DNA of 64,000 nucleotides from NCBI RefSeq assembly GCF_003813965.1, contig NZ_CP033896.1, forward strand, positions 2,108,001-2,172,000, written 5' to 3'. The stretch comes from Corynebacterium choanae (GTDB lineage Bacteria > Actinomycetota > Actinomycetes > Mycobacteriales > Mycobacteriaceae). This document shows, one piece after another, positions 48,384 to 61,190 of the stretch. The notes under the pieces are model-generated. The model was not told the DNA's origin, did not search any database, and saw only the letters and a program-made list of their open reading frames with translations. A program made the translations under genes and the position numbers. Every line of letters begins with the position of its first letter. Position 1 is the stretch's first letter.

Positions 48384-51097
48384 CGTTGCGCTAATTCCTC
48401 CAGCCGGGCAGAAATACGGTCATATTCTGCTTGTGCCACAGCCTGCCGTTGCTTGATTTTCTCCACCACATGGTCGGGGGCTTTCGCCAGGAACTGTTCA
48501 TTGCCCAGCTTGGCAGCGGTAGTAGCCAGCTCCTTTTCTGCGGCAGCACGATCCTTCGTCAGCCGTTTCGTTTCCGCTTCCACATCGATCGAATCAGAGG
48601 TGTCAAACTCCACCACAGTAGTGGTGTTCGTCAACCGCATTTCGATCTCACCGGTTTTTCTAAACCCATCACCAGCAGGAGTAATCCGGGTGAGCGCGAA
48701 CACCGTCTCCTGCTCATCGGCAAGATCACAGGCGCCTGCATCAAACCGTGCAGCAAGCGGTGCAGAAGGTTTAATTCCCTGATCCGAACGGAACCGGCGA
48801 ATCTCGGTCACCAGCTTGACCACGTCATCAATGCGGCGCGCTGAAACAGCACACGCCTCAGGTGCGACAGCTGTGGATTCATGCGTTGGCCAATCAGCAA
48901 TCACCACCGACTCACCGCCGGTGAGCTGCCGCCACAGTGTTTCAGTGACAAACGGGATAAACGGATGCAACAGCCGCAACACCACATCGAGACTGTGTCC
49001 CAGCACCCGCCGGGTGACGTCACCACGCGCTAATGCTGCTTCGCTAGCAGTAGCCTCGTCGCGCGGGATTTGCACCTTAGCAATCTCCAGATACCAGTCA
49101 CACAGCTCACCCCACGCAAACTGGTAAAGCAGCTCGGTGGCTTTCGCGAACTGGTAACGGTCAAGTAAATCATCTACTTGGGCGCGAACCTGTTCCAGGC
49201 GGTCAAGAATCCATCGGTCAGCAGAAGTTAACTCGCTCACCTGCGGAAGATCCCCCACATATGCACCGTTCATGAGCGCAAACCGGGTGGCGTTAAACAG
49301 TTTCGTACAGAAATTGCGGGAAGACTGCGCAGCATCCACACCCAGTGGAAGATCAGTGCCCGGGTTTGCCCCGCGCGCCAAGGTAAACCGCAACGCGTCG
49401 GCACCATAGTCGGCGACCCAATCCATCGGATCAATACCGTTACCGAGCGACTTCGACATTTTCCGGCCGTGTTCATCACGCACTAATCCGTGAATAAACA
49501 GATCAGTAAATGGCACCTGTGGCCGGCCGGTGGCGGTCGCACCCAAGTTACTGTCTGGCAGTGTGGCTGCAAACGTGCCAAACATCATCATGCGGGCAAC
49601 CCAGAAGAACAAAATGTCATAGGCTGTCACCAGTACCGAGGTGGGATAGAACTTCTCCAGCAACGCTGTGTTTTCCGGCCAGCCAAGCGTGGAAAATGGC
49701 CACAGTGCTGAACTAAACCAGGTATCGAGCACATCCGGATCTTGGGTGTATCCCGCCGGCGGGGTGTCATCTGGTCCACAGCAGACCACTTCCCCATCCG
49801 GTCCGTACCAGATTGGGATCCGGTGCCCCCACCACAGTTGCCGGGAAATACACCAGTCGTGCATGTCATCGACCCAGTCGAAGTAGCGAGGCTCCATCGA
49901 AACCGGATGAACTTGCGTGTCCCCCTGCCGGATTGCGTCACCAGCCATTGCAGCAAGCTGTTCAACCTTCACATACCACTGATCAGACAGCCGCGGTTCG
50001 ACCGGTTCCCCGGATCGTTCCGAATGCCCAACCGAATGCACATAGGGGCGAACTTCTTTTTCGATACGTCCTTGCTCGGCGAGCGCCTCACGGATTTTCA
50101 CCCGCGCCTCGTAGCGATCCATACCGTCGAATTCTGTTCCGGTACCGGCAATATGTGCGGTGTCATCCATGACGTCGATCATCGCGAGATTATGCCGCAA
50201 CCCCATCGCATAGTCATTCGGGTCATGCGCTGGGGTGATTTTCACCGCACCGGTACCGAACTCTGGGTCGACGTAGTCGTCCGCAATCACCACGATCTCC
50301 CGATCGGCGACAAATGGGTGGGCAAACCGGGTGCCTACCAAATCCTGGTAGCGTTCGTCATCTGGATGAACCGCCACCGCTACGTCACCGAGCATGGTTT
50401 CCACACGGGTGGTAGCCACCACCACATGCGGCTCGTCATCATTGAGGGAACCGTAGCGGATCGAAACGAGTTCGCCCTCTACTTCCTTATAGATCACCTC
50501 AATATCAGATACGGCAGTTTCCAATACCGGTGACCAGTTCACCAACCGGTGTGCCCGGTAAATCATGCCCTGGTCATAGAGGTTTTTAAAGATGGTGGTT
50601 ACTGCCCGGTTGAGCCCTTCATCGAGGGTGAAGCGTTCTTTCGACCAGTCCACACTGTCGCCGATGGCGCGCATTTGCGAACCGATCTTGCCGCCGTATT
50701 CTTGCTTCCATTCCCAGACGCGTTCAATAAACGCCTCCCGCCCGTAGTCGAGGCGGGATTTTCCTTCGTCGCTGAGAAGTTTGCCCTCCACTTTCGACTG
50801 GGTAGCAATACCAGCATGATCCATACCGGGCAGCCACAGCACTTCGTAGCCTTGCATGCGTTTGCGACGGGCAAGTGCATCCATCAGGGTGTGATCGAGC
50901 GCGTGCCCCATATGCAGCTGCCCGGTCACATTCGGCGGTGGCAACACGATAGAAAATGGTGGCTTGTCGCTGTTGGGATCAGCGGTGAAATAGCCCCGAT
51001 CCACCCACTGCTCATAGAGGGATTGCTCTACATCAGCTGGGTTCCAACTGGTGGGAAGATTTTCTGCGGATACTTGCCTGGATGTCTGCTCAGTCAC
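48380..51097 (-). CDS. valS: Valyl-tRNA synthetase
   Basis: A class I synthetase of 905 residues from the GTG at 51097. ATP motifs: HIGH-type HMGH (near 62-65) and KMSKS (in [11 protein letters not shown]). An editing domain lies between them and a C-terminal coiled coil at the end. The GTG at 51103 would add two residues; the one at 51097 is preferred because a TAAGAT box ends 7 bases upstream, as for other leaderless genes here. Confidence 0.97.
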   Translation of the reverse strand: MTEQTSRQVSAENLPTSWNPADVEQSLYEQWVDRGYFTADPNSDKPPFSIVLPPPNVTGQLHMGHALDHTLMDALARRKRMQGYEVLWLPGMDHAGIATQSKVEGKLLSDEGKSRLDYGREAFIERVWEWKQEYGGKIGSQMRAIGDSVDWSKERFTLDEGLNRAVTTIFKNLYDQGMIYRAHRLVNWSPVLETAVSDIEVIYKEVEGELVSIRYGSLNDDEPHVVVATTRVETMLGDVAVAVHPDDERYQDLVGTRFAHPFVADREIVVIADDYVDPEFGTGAVKITPAHDPNDYAMGLRHNLAMIDVMDDTAHIAGTGTEFDGMDRYEARVKIREALAEQGRIEKEVRPYVHSVGHSERSGEPVEPRLSDQWYVKVEQLAAMAGDAIRQGDTQVHPVSMEPRYFDWVDDMHDWCISRQLWWGHRIPIWYGPDGEVVCCGPDDTPPAGYTQDPDVLDTWFSSALWPFSTLGWPENTALLEKFYPTSVLVTAYDILFFWVARMMMFGTFAATLPDSNLGATATGRPQVPFTDLFIHGLVRDEHGRKMSKSLGNGIDPMDWVADYGADALRFTLARGANPGTDLPLGVDAAQSSRNFCTKLFNATRFALMNGAYVGDLPQVSELTSADRWILDRLEQVRAQVDDLLDRYQFAKATELLYQFAWGELCDWYLEIAKVQIPRDEATASEAALARGDVTRRVLGHSLDVVLRLLHPFIPFVTETLWRQLTGGESVVIADWPTHESTAVAPEACAVSARRIDDVVKLVTEIRRFRSDQGIKPSAPLAARFDAGACDLADEQETVFALTRITPAGDGFRKTGEIEMRLTNTTTVVEFDTSDSIDVEAETKRLTKDRAAAEKELATTAAKLGNEQFLAKAPDHVVEKIKQRQAVAQAEYDRISARLEELAQR

Positions 51098-51104
51098 GCC
51101 CACT

Positions 51105-51110
51105 ATCTTA
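51105..51110 (-). promoter_or_regulatory. -10 box for valS (leaderless)
   Basis: Minus-strand TAAGAT, 7 bases before the GTG at 51097. Confidence 0.55.
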
Positions 51111-51185
51111 AACCCCCCAGCAACTATCCCCTAAGTGCAGCCGGACAACACCGCGACACCAACCTGAAATTGCGAGAAATATGAA

Positions 51186-51254
51186 ACAACCTGAATCCTT
51201 CTCTGTAGCGGCACACGCTTGGCGTGATTCGTATCAGACAACAATTCAGGTTGT
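51186..51254. repeat. Long symmetric imperfect inverted repeat between mdh and valS
   Basis: Two 33-base arms around a 3-base loop. ACAACCTGAAT pairs perfectly with ATTCAGGTTGT at the base, TCTG pairs in register in the middle, and CACGC/GCGTG closes the loop, with symmetric internal loops of 5 and 8 bases. It lies 80 bases past the mdh terminator and about 75 bases upstream of the valS -10 box. Confidence 0.65.
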
Positions 51255-51334
51255 GCAATGCTTCTACCAGCCGACGTGTTCCAACACATCACAGCCGTGA
51301 TCGGTGTACCGAGTCGGAAGGTGAAAAATAGTTG

Positions 51335-51370
51335 TAATGCCGTGCTGCACACAGGCGCAACACGGCATTA
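51335..51370 (-). terminator. mdh terminator
   Basis: TAATGCCGTG / CACGGCATTA, a perfect 10-bp stem; the minus strand continues with CAACTATTTTT. Confidence 0.82.
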
Positions 51371-51390
51371 CTGGAGCCTAGAACAGGTGC

Positions 51391-53481
<2,091 letters not shown>

Positions 53482-54267
53482 ATGAACCGCCCACTACCTG
53501 ATTCGGATCCGTTACAAGTAACGCCAGAAGATGTAGTGGACATCGCACTGGTTCGCTTCGCGGACCGCGGTTTCGCCGATACGAAACTCGAATCAATTGC
53601 GCAGGAGTCAGGCATGACCAAGCGCATGATCCACTACCACTTTGGCGACAAACGCGGTCTTTATTTACGCACGTTGATGCGTGCCTTCCAACTGCTTCGA
53701 CCTACCGAGGATGCTCTGGAAATTGAATCAGCCGTTCCTGTCGACGGTATCCAGCAGGCAGTCGAAGCGCTCTATGACACTGTTGTCAACCACCCTGATG
53801 CCTGCCGCCTCGTAGTGATGGAAAGCCTGCACAAGTGGGCTGAGCTCGAAGGTCTCAGCCCACTGACCGACCATTCCCGGGTGATCTTGGCACTTGATCG
53901 ACTCCTCATGCTCGGTCAGGATGCCGGCGCTTTCCGCCCGGGGATTTCCGCGCTGGACGTGTACACAATCATTTTGTCGCTGTGCACGGCGCGCATCGCT
54001 ATCCGGGATACCTACATCAACTTGTATTCCACAAATCTGTCTACAGAAGACAACACTGCCGGATTACGGGCACTGGTAGTCGACACTGTGCTGAGCTTTC
54101 TCACCTCGAATATGCACAGTAGTCGGGTGAGCTACTTGGTGTCCGATAGCCCGAATCCGCTACACGGCTCAGCCGCGTCTAGTTCGGCCTCCGTGGGGAT
54201 CTATGATGATCACGACGGTGCAGGAATGGTTGACTTTGACCCAAATCTTTATGGCGACGAAAACTGA
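53482..54267 (+). CDS. TetR/AcrR-family transcriptional regulator
   Basis: 261 residues. The N-terminal helix-turn-helix (about 17-63) reads FADRGFADTKLESIAQESGM then TKRMIHYHFGDKRGLYLRTL, the classical TetR DNA-binding pattern. The C-terminal ligand/dimer domain is followed by a ~45-residue Ser/Asp-rich tail that is unusual for the family. AAAGGAAGG lies about 6 bases before the ATG. Targets are not shown; mdh (divergent, 1.1 kb away) is the nearest candidate besides itself. Confidence 0.92.
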   Translation: MNRPLPDSDPLQVTPEDVVDIALVRFADRGFADTKLESIAQESGMTKRMIHYHFGDKRGLYLRTLMRAFQLLRPTEDALEIESAVPVDGIQQAVEALYDTVVNHPDACRLVVMESLHKWAELEGLSPLTDHSRVILALDRLLMLGQDAGAFRPGISALDVYTIILSLCTARIAIRDTYINLYSTNLSTEDNTAGLRALVVDTVLSFLTSNMHSSRVSYLVSDSPNPLHGSAASSSASVGIYDDHDGAGMVDFDPNLYGDEN

Positions 54268-54312
54268 CCAGTAGCGACCGATTGGCGTTCGTAGTCTCCA
54301 TACTAATAATCC

Positions 54313-54356
54313 AAGAAGCAGCGTGGCTGGTATGCCACGCTGCTTCTTGTTTTTTA
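54313..54356 (+). terminator. Terminator of the TetR gene
   Basis: A perfect 15-bp stem AAGAAGCAGCGTGGC / GCCACGCTGCTTCTT with loop TGGTAT, followed by GTTTTTT. Confidence 0.95.
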
Positions 54357-54418
54357 AGGTTGCTGTCTGGTGCAGCAGTCCACGTAAAGGGTTGCTCGCT
54401 TAGCGTCTCCCTCCAGCT

Positions 54419-55690
54419 TTACGCTGACTGTTCTCTATCGTGGGCAATATATTCCGGTGCTGCGTCGCCACGGGCACATGGTGCAGTAATTTTTACTTCC
54501 CCAATATCTTCCCGATCCGGCAGCTCATACATGATCGGAACGAGAATGTTCTCTAGCTGCGAGCGAAGTCCACGAGCCCCGGTGTTCCGTTGCAACGCCT
54601 GCTCGGCAATTACTTCCAGCGCCGGATGAGTGAACGTGAGTTTTGCACCATCCATCTCAAAGAGCCGCTGATATTGCTTGACCAACGCGTTCTTCGGTTC
54701 AGTCAACACTTTGATCAGCGATGCACGATCCAAGGTGCCGACGGTGGCAACCACAGGTACCCGGCCAATAAATTCGGGAATCAACCCGAACTTCACAAGA
54801 TCCTCTGGCTCAACCGAGTCGAAAATATTTGGCACAGCATCATGCAACGCGGTTACCGTTGCACCGAACCCCACCGAGCGGCGACCAATCCGAGCTTCAA
54901 TGACTTTCTCAAGTCCGGCAAAGGCACCTGAGACAATAAACAAAATGTTCGTTGTGTCGAGCTGGACCATCTCCTGGTTGGGATGCTTCCGCCCGCCTTG
55001 TGGCGGAATGGATGCCACTGTTCCTTCCAGAATCTTCAGCAGCGCCTGCTGCACACCCTCACCGGAGACATCCCGGGTGATCGATGGATTATCTGAGCGG
55101 CGGGAAATTTTATCAATCTCGTCAATGTAGATAATGCCCCGCTGGGCACGTTCGATATCAAAGTTTGCGGCCTGCAGAAGTTTCAACAAAATGTTTTCCA
55201 CATCGTCACCGACATAACCGGCTTCCGTCAACGATGTTGCATCCGCAATAGCAAACGGCACGTCGAGCATGCGTGCCATTGTTTGCGCTAGATAGGTTTT
55301 CCCGGAGCCGGTTGGCCCGAGCAGCAAAATATTCGACTTCGACAGTTCAACATCCTGCTCATCGGCGCTGCTCTTGCCACTAGCTGCTTGCTGTTCCTGC
55401 TGCTGAATTCGCTTGTAATGGTTGTACACTGCGACAGCAAGAATACGTTTCGCCTCATCTTGGCCGATGACATATTCGTCGAGGAATTGTTTCATCTCGC
55501 TGGGGCGTGGCAGCGCTGGCCGGGCGAGTTTTGGTTTTTCCGTTGCTGCAAGTTCCTCTTCAATGATCTCATTGCACAGGTCAATGCACTCATTGCAGAT
55601 ATACACCCCGCCACCGGCGATCAGCTTTCGCACCTGCCGCTGGCCTTTGCCGCAGAAGGTGCACTTTAACAAGTCACTGTTGTCTTTCAC
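54419..55690 (-). CDS. clpX: ATP-dependent Clp protease ATP-binding subunit ClpX
   Basis: 423 residues from the GTG at 55690. N-terminal zinc domain ([20 protein letters not shown], then CNECIDLC), Walker [11 protein letters not shown], Walker B YIDEIDKI, and the ClpP-binding loop region. It unfolds substrates for the ClpP1P2 chamber encoded just upstream. The open frame extends to 55804, but the family N-terminus fits the GTG; a TTG at 55699 is the alternative. Confidence 0.95.
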   Translation of the reverse strand: MKDNSDLLKCTFCGKGQRQVRKLIAGGGVYICNECIDLCNEIIEEELAATEKPKLARPALPRPSEMKQFLDEYVIGQDEAKRILAVAVYNHYKRIQQQEQQAASGKSSADEQDVELSKSNILLLGPTGSGKTYLAQTMARMLDVPFAIADATSLTEAGYVGDDVENILLKLLQAANFDIERAQRGIIYIDEIDKISRRSDNPSITRDVSGEGVQQALLKILEGTVASIPPQGGRKHPNQEMVQLDTTNILFIVSGAFAGLEKVIEARIGRRSVGFGATVTALHDAVPNIFDSVEPEDLVKFGLIPEFIGRVPVVATVGTLDRASLIKVLTEPKNALVKQYQRLFEMDGAKLTFTHPALEVIAEQALQRNTGARGLRSQLENILVPIMYELPDREDIGEVKITAPCARGDAAPEYIAHDREQSA

Positions 55691-56236
55691 TAACGCCAAT
55701 CCCGATACAGTCTCGTCGATGCAAAAATTGTTCTCGTATTGCTGCGCAGATCTCTCTGCAGCAATGCTACTGCTGTGATGGTAAAGCCAACCTGATCGGC
55801 TCACCGGGGTGCCATCACCAGGCGTTGCAAGGGGAGCTGATCACTGTGGTTCAGCTCGCTTGCACGGTGCTTTTGCGAAACACCAGCTAGCACTACCGCC
55901 CTTTGAAACGACACCCAGCGCTACAGTATTCCCGCGCCTGAACTATAGCGATATCTCAAGGAAAGCGTTGCCCTGTCGAAATCTCTGCGAGCCGGCTGTT
56001 GCACCTCGAATATTGTATCGACTTCTCCCCACAGTCAACGACTGCCCCGCCGCAGGGATCAGCGAGCAACGCTTATGCCGTTGTTGTGTGACAACCTCAG
56101 GTTCATGAGGTCACTAACATGCAAACCGGGATGGGGCAAGCAAAACATAGCTGCCACCATCCCGGTTTCCCAGTTGCTTCCCTTTTGGCTGCGCCTTACT
56201 CGGCGGCACGGTGGGGGTGTGTATTTCAGCGTCGAA
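55691..56236. other. Region between clpX and clpP2
   Basis: About 550 bases including the clpP2 terminator at 56123-56168; no gene is recognised. It should contain the clpX promoter. Confidence 0.5.
56123..56168 (-). terminator. clpP1-clpP2 operon terminator
   Basis: AAACCGGGATGG (56123-56134) pairs perfectly with CCATCCCGGTTT (56157-56168), with an inner GGC-AGC/GCT-GCC stem; it lies 68 bases past the clpP2 stop. Confidence 0.8.
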
Positions 56237-56869
56237 CTAGCCGACCTCAGAGAACTTACGGTAGTCGTACACCTGGTCGATGAGCCCGTATTCGACAGCT
56301 TCCTGGGCGGTAAGAATCTTGTCACGGTCGGTGTCGATGCGAATTTGTTCCGGAGTTTTGCCGGTGTGCTCGGCAAGTGTGGTTTCCATCAACGTACGCA
56401 TCCGGTCAATTTCCTTTGCCTGAATTTCCAGGTCGGAAACCTGTCCTTGCACCCCACCTGTGGAAGGCTGGTGGATAAGGATGCGAGCATTCGGCAATGC
56501 CGCCCGTTTCCCGGGAGCACCTGCTGCGAGGAGCACAGCAGCCGCGGATGCTGCTTGACCCAAGCAAACAGTTTGCACGTCTGGACGCACATAGCGCATG
56601 GTGTCGTAGATCGCCATCAACGAGGTGAAGGAGCCACCTGGAGAGTTGATGTACATGGTGATGTCGCGATCGGGATCCTGCCCTTCCAACACCAGCAGCT
56701 GCGCCATAATGTCGTTTGCTGAGGCGTCGTCAACTTGGGTGCCAAGGAAGATAATGCGTTCTTCGAATAGCTTGTTGTAAGGGTTGGATTCTTTCACTCC
56801 GAAAGAAGAATGCTCGGTAAAGCTCGGCAGCACGTAGCGTGCCTGCGCGTCATACTGCGGATGGTTCAT
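56237..56869 (-). CDS. clpP2: ATP-dependent Clp protease proteolytic subunit 2
   Basis: 210 residues from the ATG at 56869 (AAGGA about 10 bases upstream). Catalytic Ser in [11 protein letters not shown], His in [10 protein letters not shown], Asp downstream in IDTDRDKI. The N-terminus carries a propeptide-like stretch. It forms a mixed tetradecamer with ClpP1. It lies 125 bases past clpP1. Confidence 0.96.
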   Translation of the reverse strand: MNHPQYDAQARYVLPSFTEHSSFGVKESNPYNKLFEERIIFLGTQVDDASANDIMAQLLVLEGQDPDRDITMYINSPGGSFTSLMAIYDTMRYVRPDVQTVCLGQAASAAAVLLAAGAPGKRAALPNARILIHQPSTGGVQGQVSDLEIQAKEIDRMRTLMETTLAEHTGKTPEQIRIDTDRDKILTAQEAVEYGLIDQVYDYRKFSEVG

Positions 56870-56994
56870 AGCCTGATGTCCTTGAATTTTCTGTGATGTT
56901 GCAAACGTTGGAGCGTGAGCGTGTTGTACCGTCGCCGCTAGCTTCACTAGGGGCAGCTAACCACTGCCCGATGTGGGGTGCCCTAGCGGTGAGC

Positions 56995-57585
56995 CTAGGC
57001 CTGGCTGGCTTTCGAGATCACGTGGTCAACGAAGCCGTATTCTTTTGCTTCTTGGGCGGTAAACCACCGGTCACGATCAGAGTCTTTGGTGATCTGCTCC
57101 ACGGTCTGTCCGGTGTGTTCGGCAATCAGTTCTGCCATTTCTTTCTTTGTCCGAGCGAAGAGTTCCGCCTGGATTGCAATGTCTGATGCGGTACCGCCTA
57201 CACCGGCGGAAGGCTGGTGCATCATGATACGGGCGTGTGGCAGCGCATAGCGTTTGCCTTTGGTGCCGGCGGACAGCAGGAATTGCCCCATGGAGGCGGC
57301 CAGACCCATACCGTAGGTTGCAACATCACAAGGCGCGTACACCATGGTGTCGAAAATCGCCATACCAGCTGAGACAGAACCGCCGGGGCTGTTGATATAG
57401 AGCGAGATGTCTTTCGTCGGATCCTCAGCGCTCAGCAGCAGAATCTGGGCGCACAGTTTGTTGGCAATTTCGTCGTTGACTTCACTGCCGAGAAAAATAA
57501 TCCGTTCCCGCAGGAGACGTTCATAGACGGAATCTGACAGGTTCATGCCTGCAGCAGCAGAGGCATGAAGAGGTGAGGTGGTCAT
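56995..57585 (-). CDS. clpP1: ATP-dependent Clp protease proteolytic subunit 1
   Basis: 196 residues from the ATG at 57585, with TAGGAG about 11 bases upstream. Catalytic Ser in GLAASMGQFLL, His in IMMHQPSAGV, Asp in KDSDRDRW. First gene of the clpP1-clpP2 operon. Confidence 0.96.
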   Translation of the reverse strand: MTTSPLHASAAAGMNLSDSVYERLLRERIIFLGSEVNDEIANKLCAQILLLSAEDPTKDISLYINSPGGSVSAGMAIFDTMVYAPCDVATYGMGLAASMGQFLLSAGTKGKRYALPHARIMMHQPSAGVGGTASDIAIQAELFARTKKEMAELIAEHTGQTVEQITKDSDRDRWFTAQEAKEYGFVDHVISKASQA

Positions 57586-58304
57586 AGTTGCTGTGACTCC
57601 TAGTAAACGTGCACCACAGGAGCGCTGTGGCGGAAAAATTCTATCTATCGTGTGAAGTATGCCCCGGCTTTGTTGACCTTGCCCAAGACAACAGAGATGG
57701 CACCAGATGGCGCCGATATCAACCGCTGTGGTTCGAAACGGCTTGCCGAGGTTCGTGTATTGCTTGCCTTCGAATTGTAAAGGCCTGCCAACGAATGTAC
57801 CTGCTGCAGGCGCGGGAAGTCGCATTTGTTCGCTACCAGCAAAATACTTTCTGAGCTGACCTCCTTGCATCGCCAGCTGTACTAGCCAGATCGGCGAAAC
57901 AACAATTCCGCGTTATCGCAGCAACGACACAATCGGCGTGCCAGACGTTTCAACCGGAGTTACACCAGTTGAGCAACGCAAACACTTCAGTATCGGCGAG
58001 GAGAGAACTACTCGAACCGGTAACAAGCAAACCCAATGTGGAATCTGCTCGCTACACCGGGGCAAAGCGCGCTCCTCGATCACTGACAGCGAACCTGGCG
58101 CAGCAATCACCCGCCCCGAGCCAGATACGCGTGACCCCCCGGAACCGGTTTACAGCATTTGCATGCCCGGTCGCGGGGGTCCTTGCGATCAGTAATCTTT
58201 CGGCAACAGCCGTTGCGCGACTGCATTGCTCAGTCAGCAGCGATATCGGTGAGCGGGGTATCATCCTCCCCTCGCCGACTCACAGTGGTGCCGCCAGAGC
58301 GTAA
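57586..58304. other. Region between clpP1 and tig
   Basis: About 720 bases, non-coding as far as can be seen. It should hold the clpP1 promoter; a ClgR operator would be expected from C. glutamicum, but none was identified with confidence. Confidence 0.45.
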
Positions 58305-59681
58305 TTATTTAGCGTCTTTCGCTTCGTCGCTGGTGTTGTCCGCTGCTTCATCGGATTCTTCCTCACCGAAATAGGTGGCGGGATCGATGGCGTTTCCTGC
58401 GGTATCAGTGACCTTCACCTTGCAGATCGCGTCGGCAAGAGCCTTGCCGCGGCGCACATCAGCGTACAGGTTACCGAGCTGACCAGCCTGCTGCAGCTGC
58501 ATCATGAAGGTGTTCGGATCCATACCGTATGCCTGGGCAGTGAACAGCACATGGTCACGCAGCTCGTCAGGATGAACTTCCGGCTTCACTTCATCAGCGA
58601 GCGCATCGAGAAGAAGCTGAGTGCGGATAGCTTTTTCAGCTTGCTCACGGGAGTTCTTGTCGTATTCTTCACGACTCATCCCCTGTGCCTTCAGCAGCGA
58701 CTCCATCACCTTTTCGTCGCCACCAAGCTGGTTCAGCAGCTGCTGCAGCTGTCCCTGCACCTGCTGCTCAACAAGCGACTCAGGGAGTGCAAATTCGGAT
58801 TCTTCCAAGGCTTTGGTCAACACCTTGTCGCGAATCTCTGCTGCCTGATCAGCCTTGACGCTCTCTTCAACCTCGCTGCGGATCGATACTTTCAGCTCGT
58901 CGAGGGTGTCATATTCGCTGGCTTCTTCGGCGAAGTCATCGTTGAGCTCAGGAAGAACAACTTCCTTTACCGCGTCGACGGTGACGGTAACCTCAACCTC
59001 TTTACCCTCGTATTCAGGGTGCTTGAGTTCACTGGTGGTGAAGGTGGCGGTTTCACCTGCCTTCTTACCGGTCACGGCGTTTTCCAGGCCAGGAATCACT
59101 TCTTCGGAACCGAGGGTGATGGTCATGCCGTCTTGGGAGAGATCAGCGACCGCTTCTCCGTCGATGGTGCTCTCCAGTTTGACGGCGAGGACATCGCCTT
59201 CAGCAGCTTCCCGCTCCACCGGAGTTTGGGTGGCAAAGCGACGCTGCAGCATCTCTAAACGCTCGCCGACTTTTTCTTCAGTGTCCGCTAGCGGCTCAAC
59301 TTCTACCGCATAATCAGCAAACGATGGCAGGGTGATCTCTGGGCGCACGTCTACTTCGGCGGTAAATTCAATGCGCTCATTATCTTCCAGCGCGGTGACC
59401 TCAATGTCGGGCTGACCGATGACTGCCAGCTCCTGCTCGTCCACAGCAGCGCTGTAGCGGCTAGGAATCACATCGTTGACGACCTGCTCAAGGATTGGGC
59501 CGCGACCGTAGCGGGCTTCAATGAGCTGACGTGGAGCCTTGCCACGACGGAAGCCCTTAATGGTGACCTGCTCAGCGATAGCTTTGTAAGCAGAGTCGAT
59601 TTCTTTACCCAACTCGTCGAAGGGAACCTCGACAGTCAACTTGACGCGGGTGTCGCTTAGCTTCTCGACGGAACTCTTCAC
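58305..59681 (-). CDS. tig: Trigger factor
   Basis: 458 residues from a GTG with AGGAGA 7 bases upstream. Ribosome-binding signature GFRRGKAPRQLIEARYG in the N-terminal domain, a PPIase domain in the middle (EGDVLAVKLESTIDG), and a helical C-terminal chaperone domain ending in an acidic tail. It is the first chaperone that meets nascent chains. Gene order tig-clpP1-clpP2 is conserved. Confidence 0.97.
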   Translation of the reverse strand: MKSSVEKLSDTRVKLTVEVPFDELGKEIDSAYKAIAEQVTIKGFRRGKAPRQLIEARYGRGPILEQVVNDVIPSRYSAAVDEQELAVIGQPDIEVTALEDNERIEFTAEVDVRPEITLPSFADYAVEVEPLADTEEKVGERLEMLQRRFATQTPVEREAAEGDVLAVKLESTIDGEAVADLSQDGMTITLGSEEVIPGLENAVTGKKAGETATFTTSELKHPEYEGKEVEVTVTVDAVKEVVLPELNDDFAEEASEYDTLDELKVSIRSEVEESVKADQAAEIRDKVLTKALEESEFALPESLVEQQVQGQLQQLLNQLGGDEKVMESLLKAQGMSREEYDKNSREQAEKAIRTQLLLDALADEVKPEVHPDELRDHVLFTAQAYGMDPNTFMMQLQQAGQLGNLYADVRRGKALADAICKVKVTDTAGNAIDPATYFGEEESDEAADNTSDEAKDAK

Positions 59682-59831
59682 GAGTCACTCTCCTGGTTTG
59701 GTGATTACTGCGAAAACACTTTTCCCAAGGGTTTGCGCCAACTCGTGAAGTCTGGCTTGTACAGCTATCCACCTTTGGTGTGCTGTTACGGTTTGGCGCC
59801 GGCCCCGGAAAAACTTTTTTAGGAACGTTTC

Positions 59832-59909
59832 CGCTGCACCGGCACTCCGTGAAGTTGACTTCCCAAAATCTTTGTCTAGTCAAGTTCGACGGCAAGTACC
59901 GGTGCAGCG
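59832..59909. repeat. Long imperfect hairpin upstream of tig
   Basis: CGCTGCACCGG (59832-59842) pairs perfectly with CCGGTGCAGCG (59899-59909). Pairing continues inward with ACT, CCGT and GAA, and ends with TTGACT/AGTCAA, giving arms of about 29-32 bases around a 17-base loop. It lies about 150 bases upstream of the tig start, where its promoter or leader should be. Confidence 0.7.
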
Positions 59910-59933
59910 TCGGCCACTATGTTTGAAAAAAAA

Positions 59934-59965
59934 GGCCACGACTGATGTCGTGGTCCTCTTTTTTA
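59934..59965 (-). terminator. tRNA-Pro terminator
   Basis: GGCCACGAC / GTCGTGGTC with loop TGAT, flanked by a run of A on one side and T on the other, so it can work on both strands. It immediately follows tRNA-Pro on the minus strand. Confidence 0.88.
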
Positions 59966-59966
59966 G

Positions 59967-60040
59967 TCGGGGTAACAGGATTTGAACCTGCGACCCCCTG
60001 CTCCCAAAGCAGGTGCGCTACCAAACTGCGCCATACCCCG
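59967..60040 (-). tRNA. tRNA-Pro (TGG)
   Basis: Acceptor stem CGGGGTA/TACCCCG, D-loop TTGGTAGC, anticodon stem-loop CTGCTTTGGGAGCAG with anticodon TGG, and T-arm GCAGGTTCAAATCCTGT; discriminator A. The CCA end is not encoded. Confidence 0.95.
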
Positions 60041-60500
60041 TATGTTGTGGCCACATCGCATACTAGCAAACTTCAGCTGATACTGGAAAGCACCAGGTCG
60101 GTTTGAACCAGCGTTGCGAGTGTAAGTGTACTCACCGGCCTCATATATCGTGGCACAGGGGGGCGTTAAGTACGAAATCGCCTGGTCATCATGGGTAAAT
60201 TTGAGACTTTTGGGATGCAGCAGACGGCATGCCACAGCGGTTTTTTAGGATGTTGTTTATAAGACCGCCGAATGATGAATCACCCGTTATCTGCAGTCAA
60301 CGGAAAATCCCCTCAGCCGCCATTACGGAAAAGCTCGTTGCAACGCTGCCCCTTATCGATATCGCGCAAGATTTACTTGCACCGGTTGTGAAATTTCGCG
60401 GCCCGCCAGGTAGGAAATAGCAAACCGTCCCCTGCAGCCGCTCGGTAAGCCCATGACTACCGAAGTATTGCAGGAGACGGGAACGTGCTGTATGGGTGCA
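60041..60500. other. Region between tRNA-Pro and the small antitoxin-like gene
   Basis: About 460 bases; no gene or strong structure is recognised apart from the tRNA promoter area. Confidence 0.4.
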
Positions 60501-60716
60501 CTAGTTTGCCGGATTTTGATGGTCGGCAGGCGCTGCCTGCTCATCGTTATCTGGTCCTACCCAGCTGTCGAGTCCTTTATCGACGGCACCCTTGACCTTG
60601 TCCGCTTTCGATGGATCAAGCTTTTTGTCGATGAGCTTGCCGGCTTCGTTTTCAATCTTGTCGCGGTTTGCCGCAACAGCGTCTTTTGCCTTGTTTACCA
60701 TGTCTCCAAGACCCAT
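60501..60716 (-). CDS. Small MT0933-type antitoxin-like protein
   Basis: 71 residues, all helical and charged: MGLGDMVNKAKDAVAANRDK, then a Lys/Asp-rich stretch and an Asn/Ala-rich end. It resembles the MT0933 (Rv0909) antitoxin family. AAAGGAGG is 8 bases before the ATG, so it is well translated. No partner toxin gene is adjacent, so a toxin-antitoxin role is unproven; such proteins are often solitary in corynebacteria. Confidence 0.8.
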   Translation of the reverse strand: MGLGDMVNKAKDAVAANRDKIENEAGKLIDKKLDPSKADKVKGAVDKGLDSWVGPDNDEQAAPADHQNPAN

Positions 60717-61190
60717 GGTTGGGATCCTCCTTTAGTATTCGCTGCCAACATGATGTGGCAATGCGTGATGTGCCCCCAGTCCTAGAAGACCATCACCAAC
60801 ACAGCTAATGTGTTGGTTTCTCAGTAGCGGTTCGCAACCGACCACGTGGCCAGTGGTTTCTTTTACTAAAAAGGGGCGTTCGCCGTCGATGGTAGCGAAA
60901 AGCCCGCTCAAGGTCATCCTCGTCAACATTCGGCAGCCGCATTCCGCAGTTCGAAAATTTGGTAACCCCAAGATGAATGCTCCGACGAGACCGTCATCCC
61001 CCTCGCAGTAAAAGGCAACTCAGCAGTCCATCAACCGCAGTCTACGTCTGGGATGGATCTCAACCCCTGGCTCACGCAGGCAGAGCACTCGTTGTGCTCA
61101 CACCCACCACAAGCACCCGCTCGGTCGAGCAAGGAAAAAGCGCACGAGCCCCTGCTAGCAGATGCTGGCAAGGGCTCGTGCGCGATATGG
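60717..61190. other. Region between the antitoxin-like gene and tRNA-Gly
   Basis: About 470 bases with the tRNA-Gly terminator at 61142-61181; no gene is recognised. Confidence 0.45.
61142..61181 (-). terminator. tRNA-Gly terminator
   Basis: GCACGAGCCC / GGGCTCGTGC, perfect 10-bp stem around an inner TGCCAGCA stem; the minus strand continues with GCTTTTTCC. Confidence 0.88.

Noticed and set aside
59963..60235. Open frame over tRNA-Pro
   Set aside because: It runs through a complete tRNA gene and its terminator.
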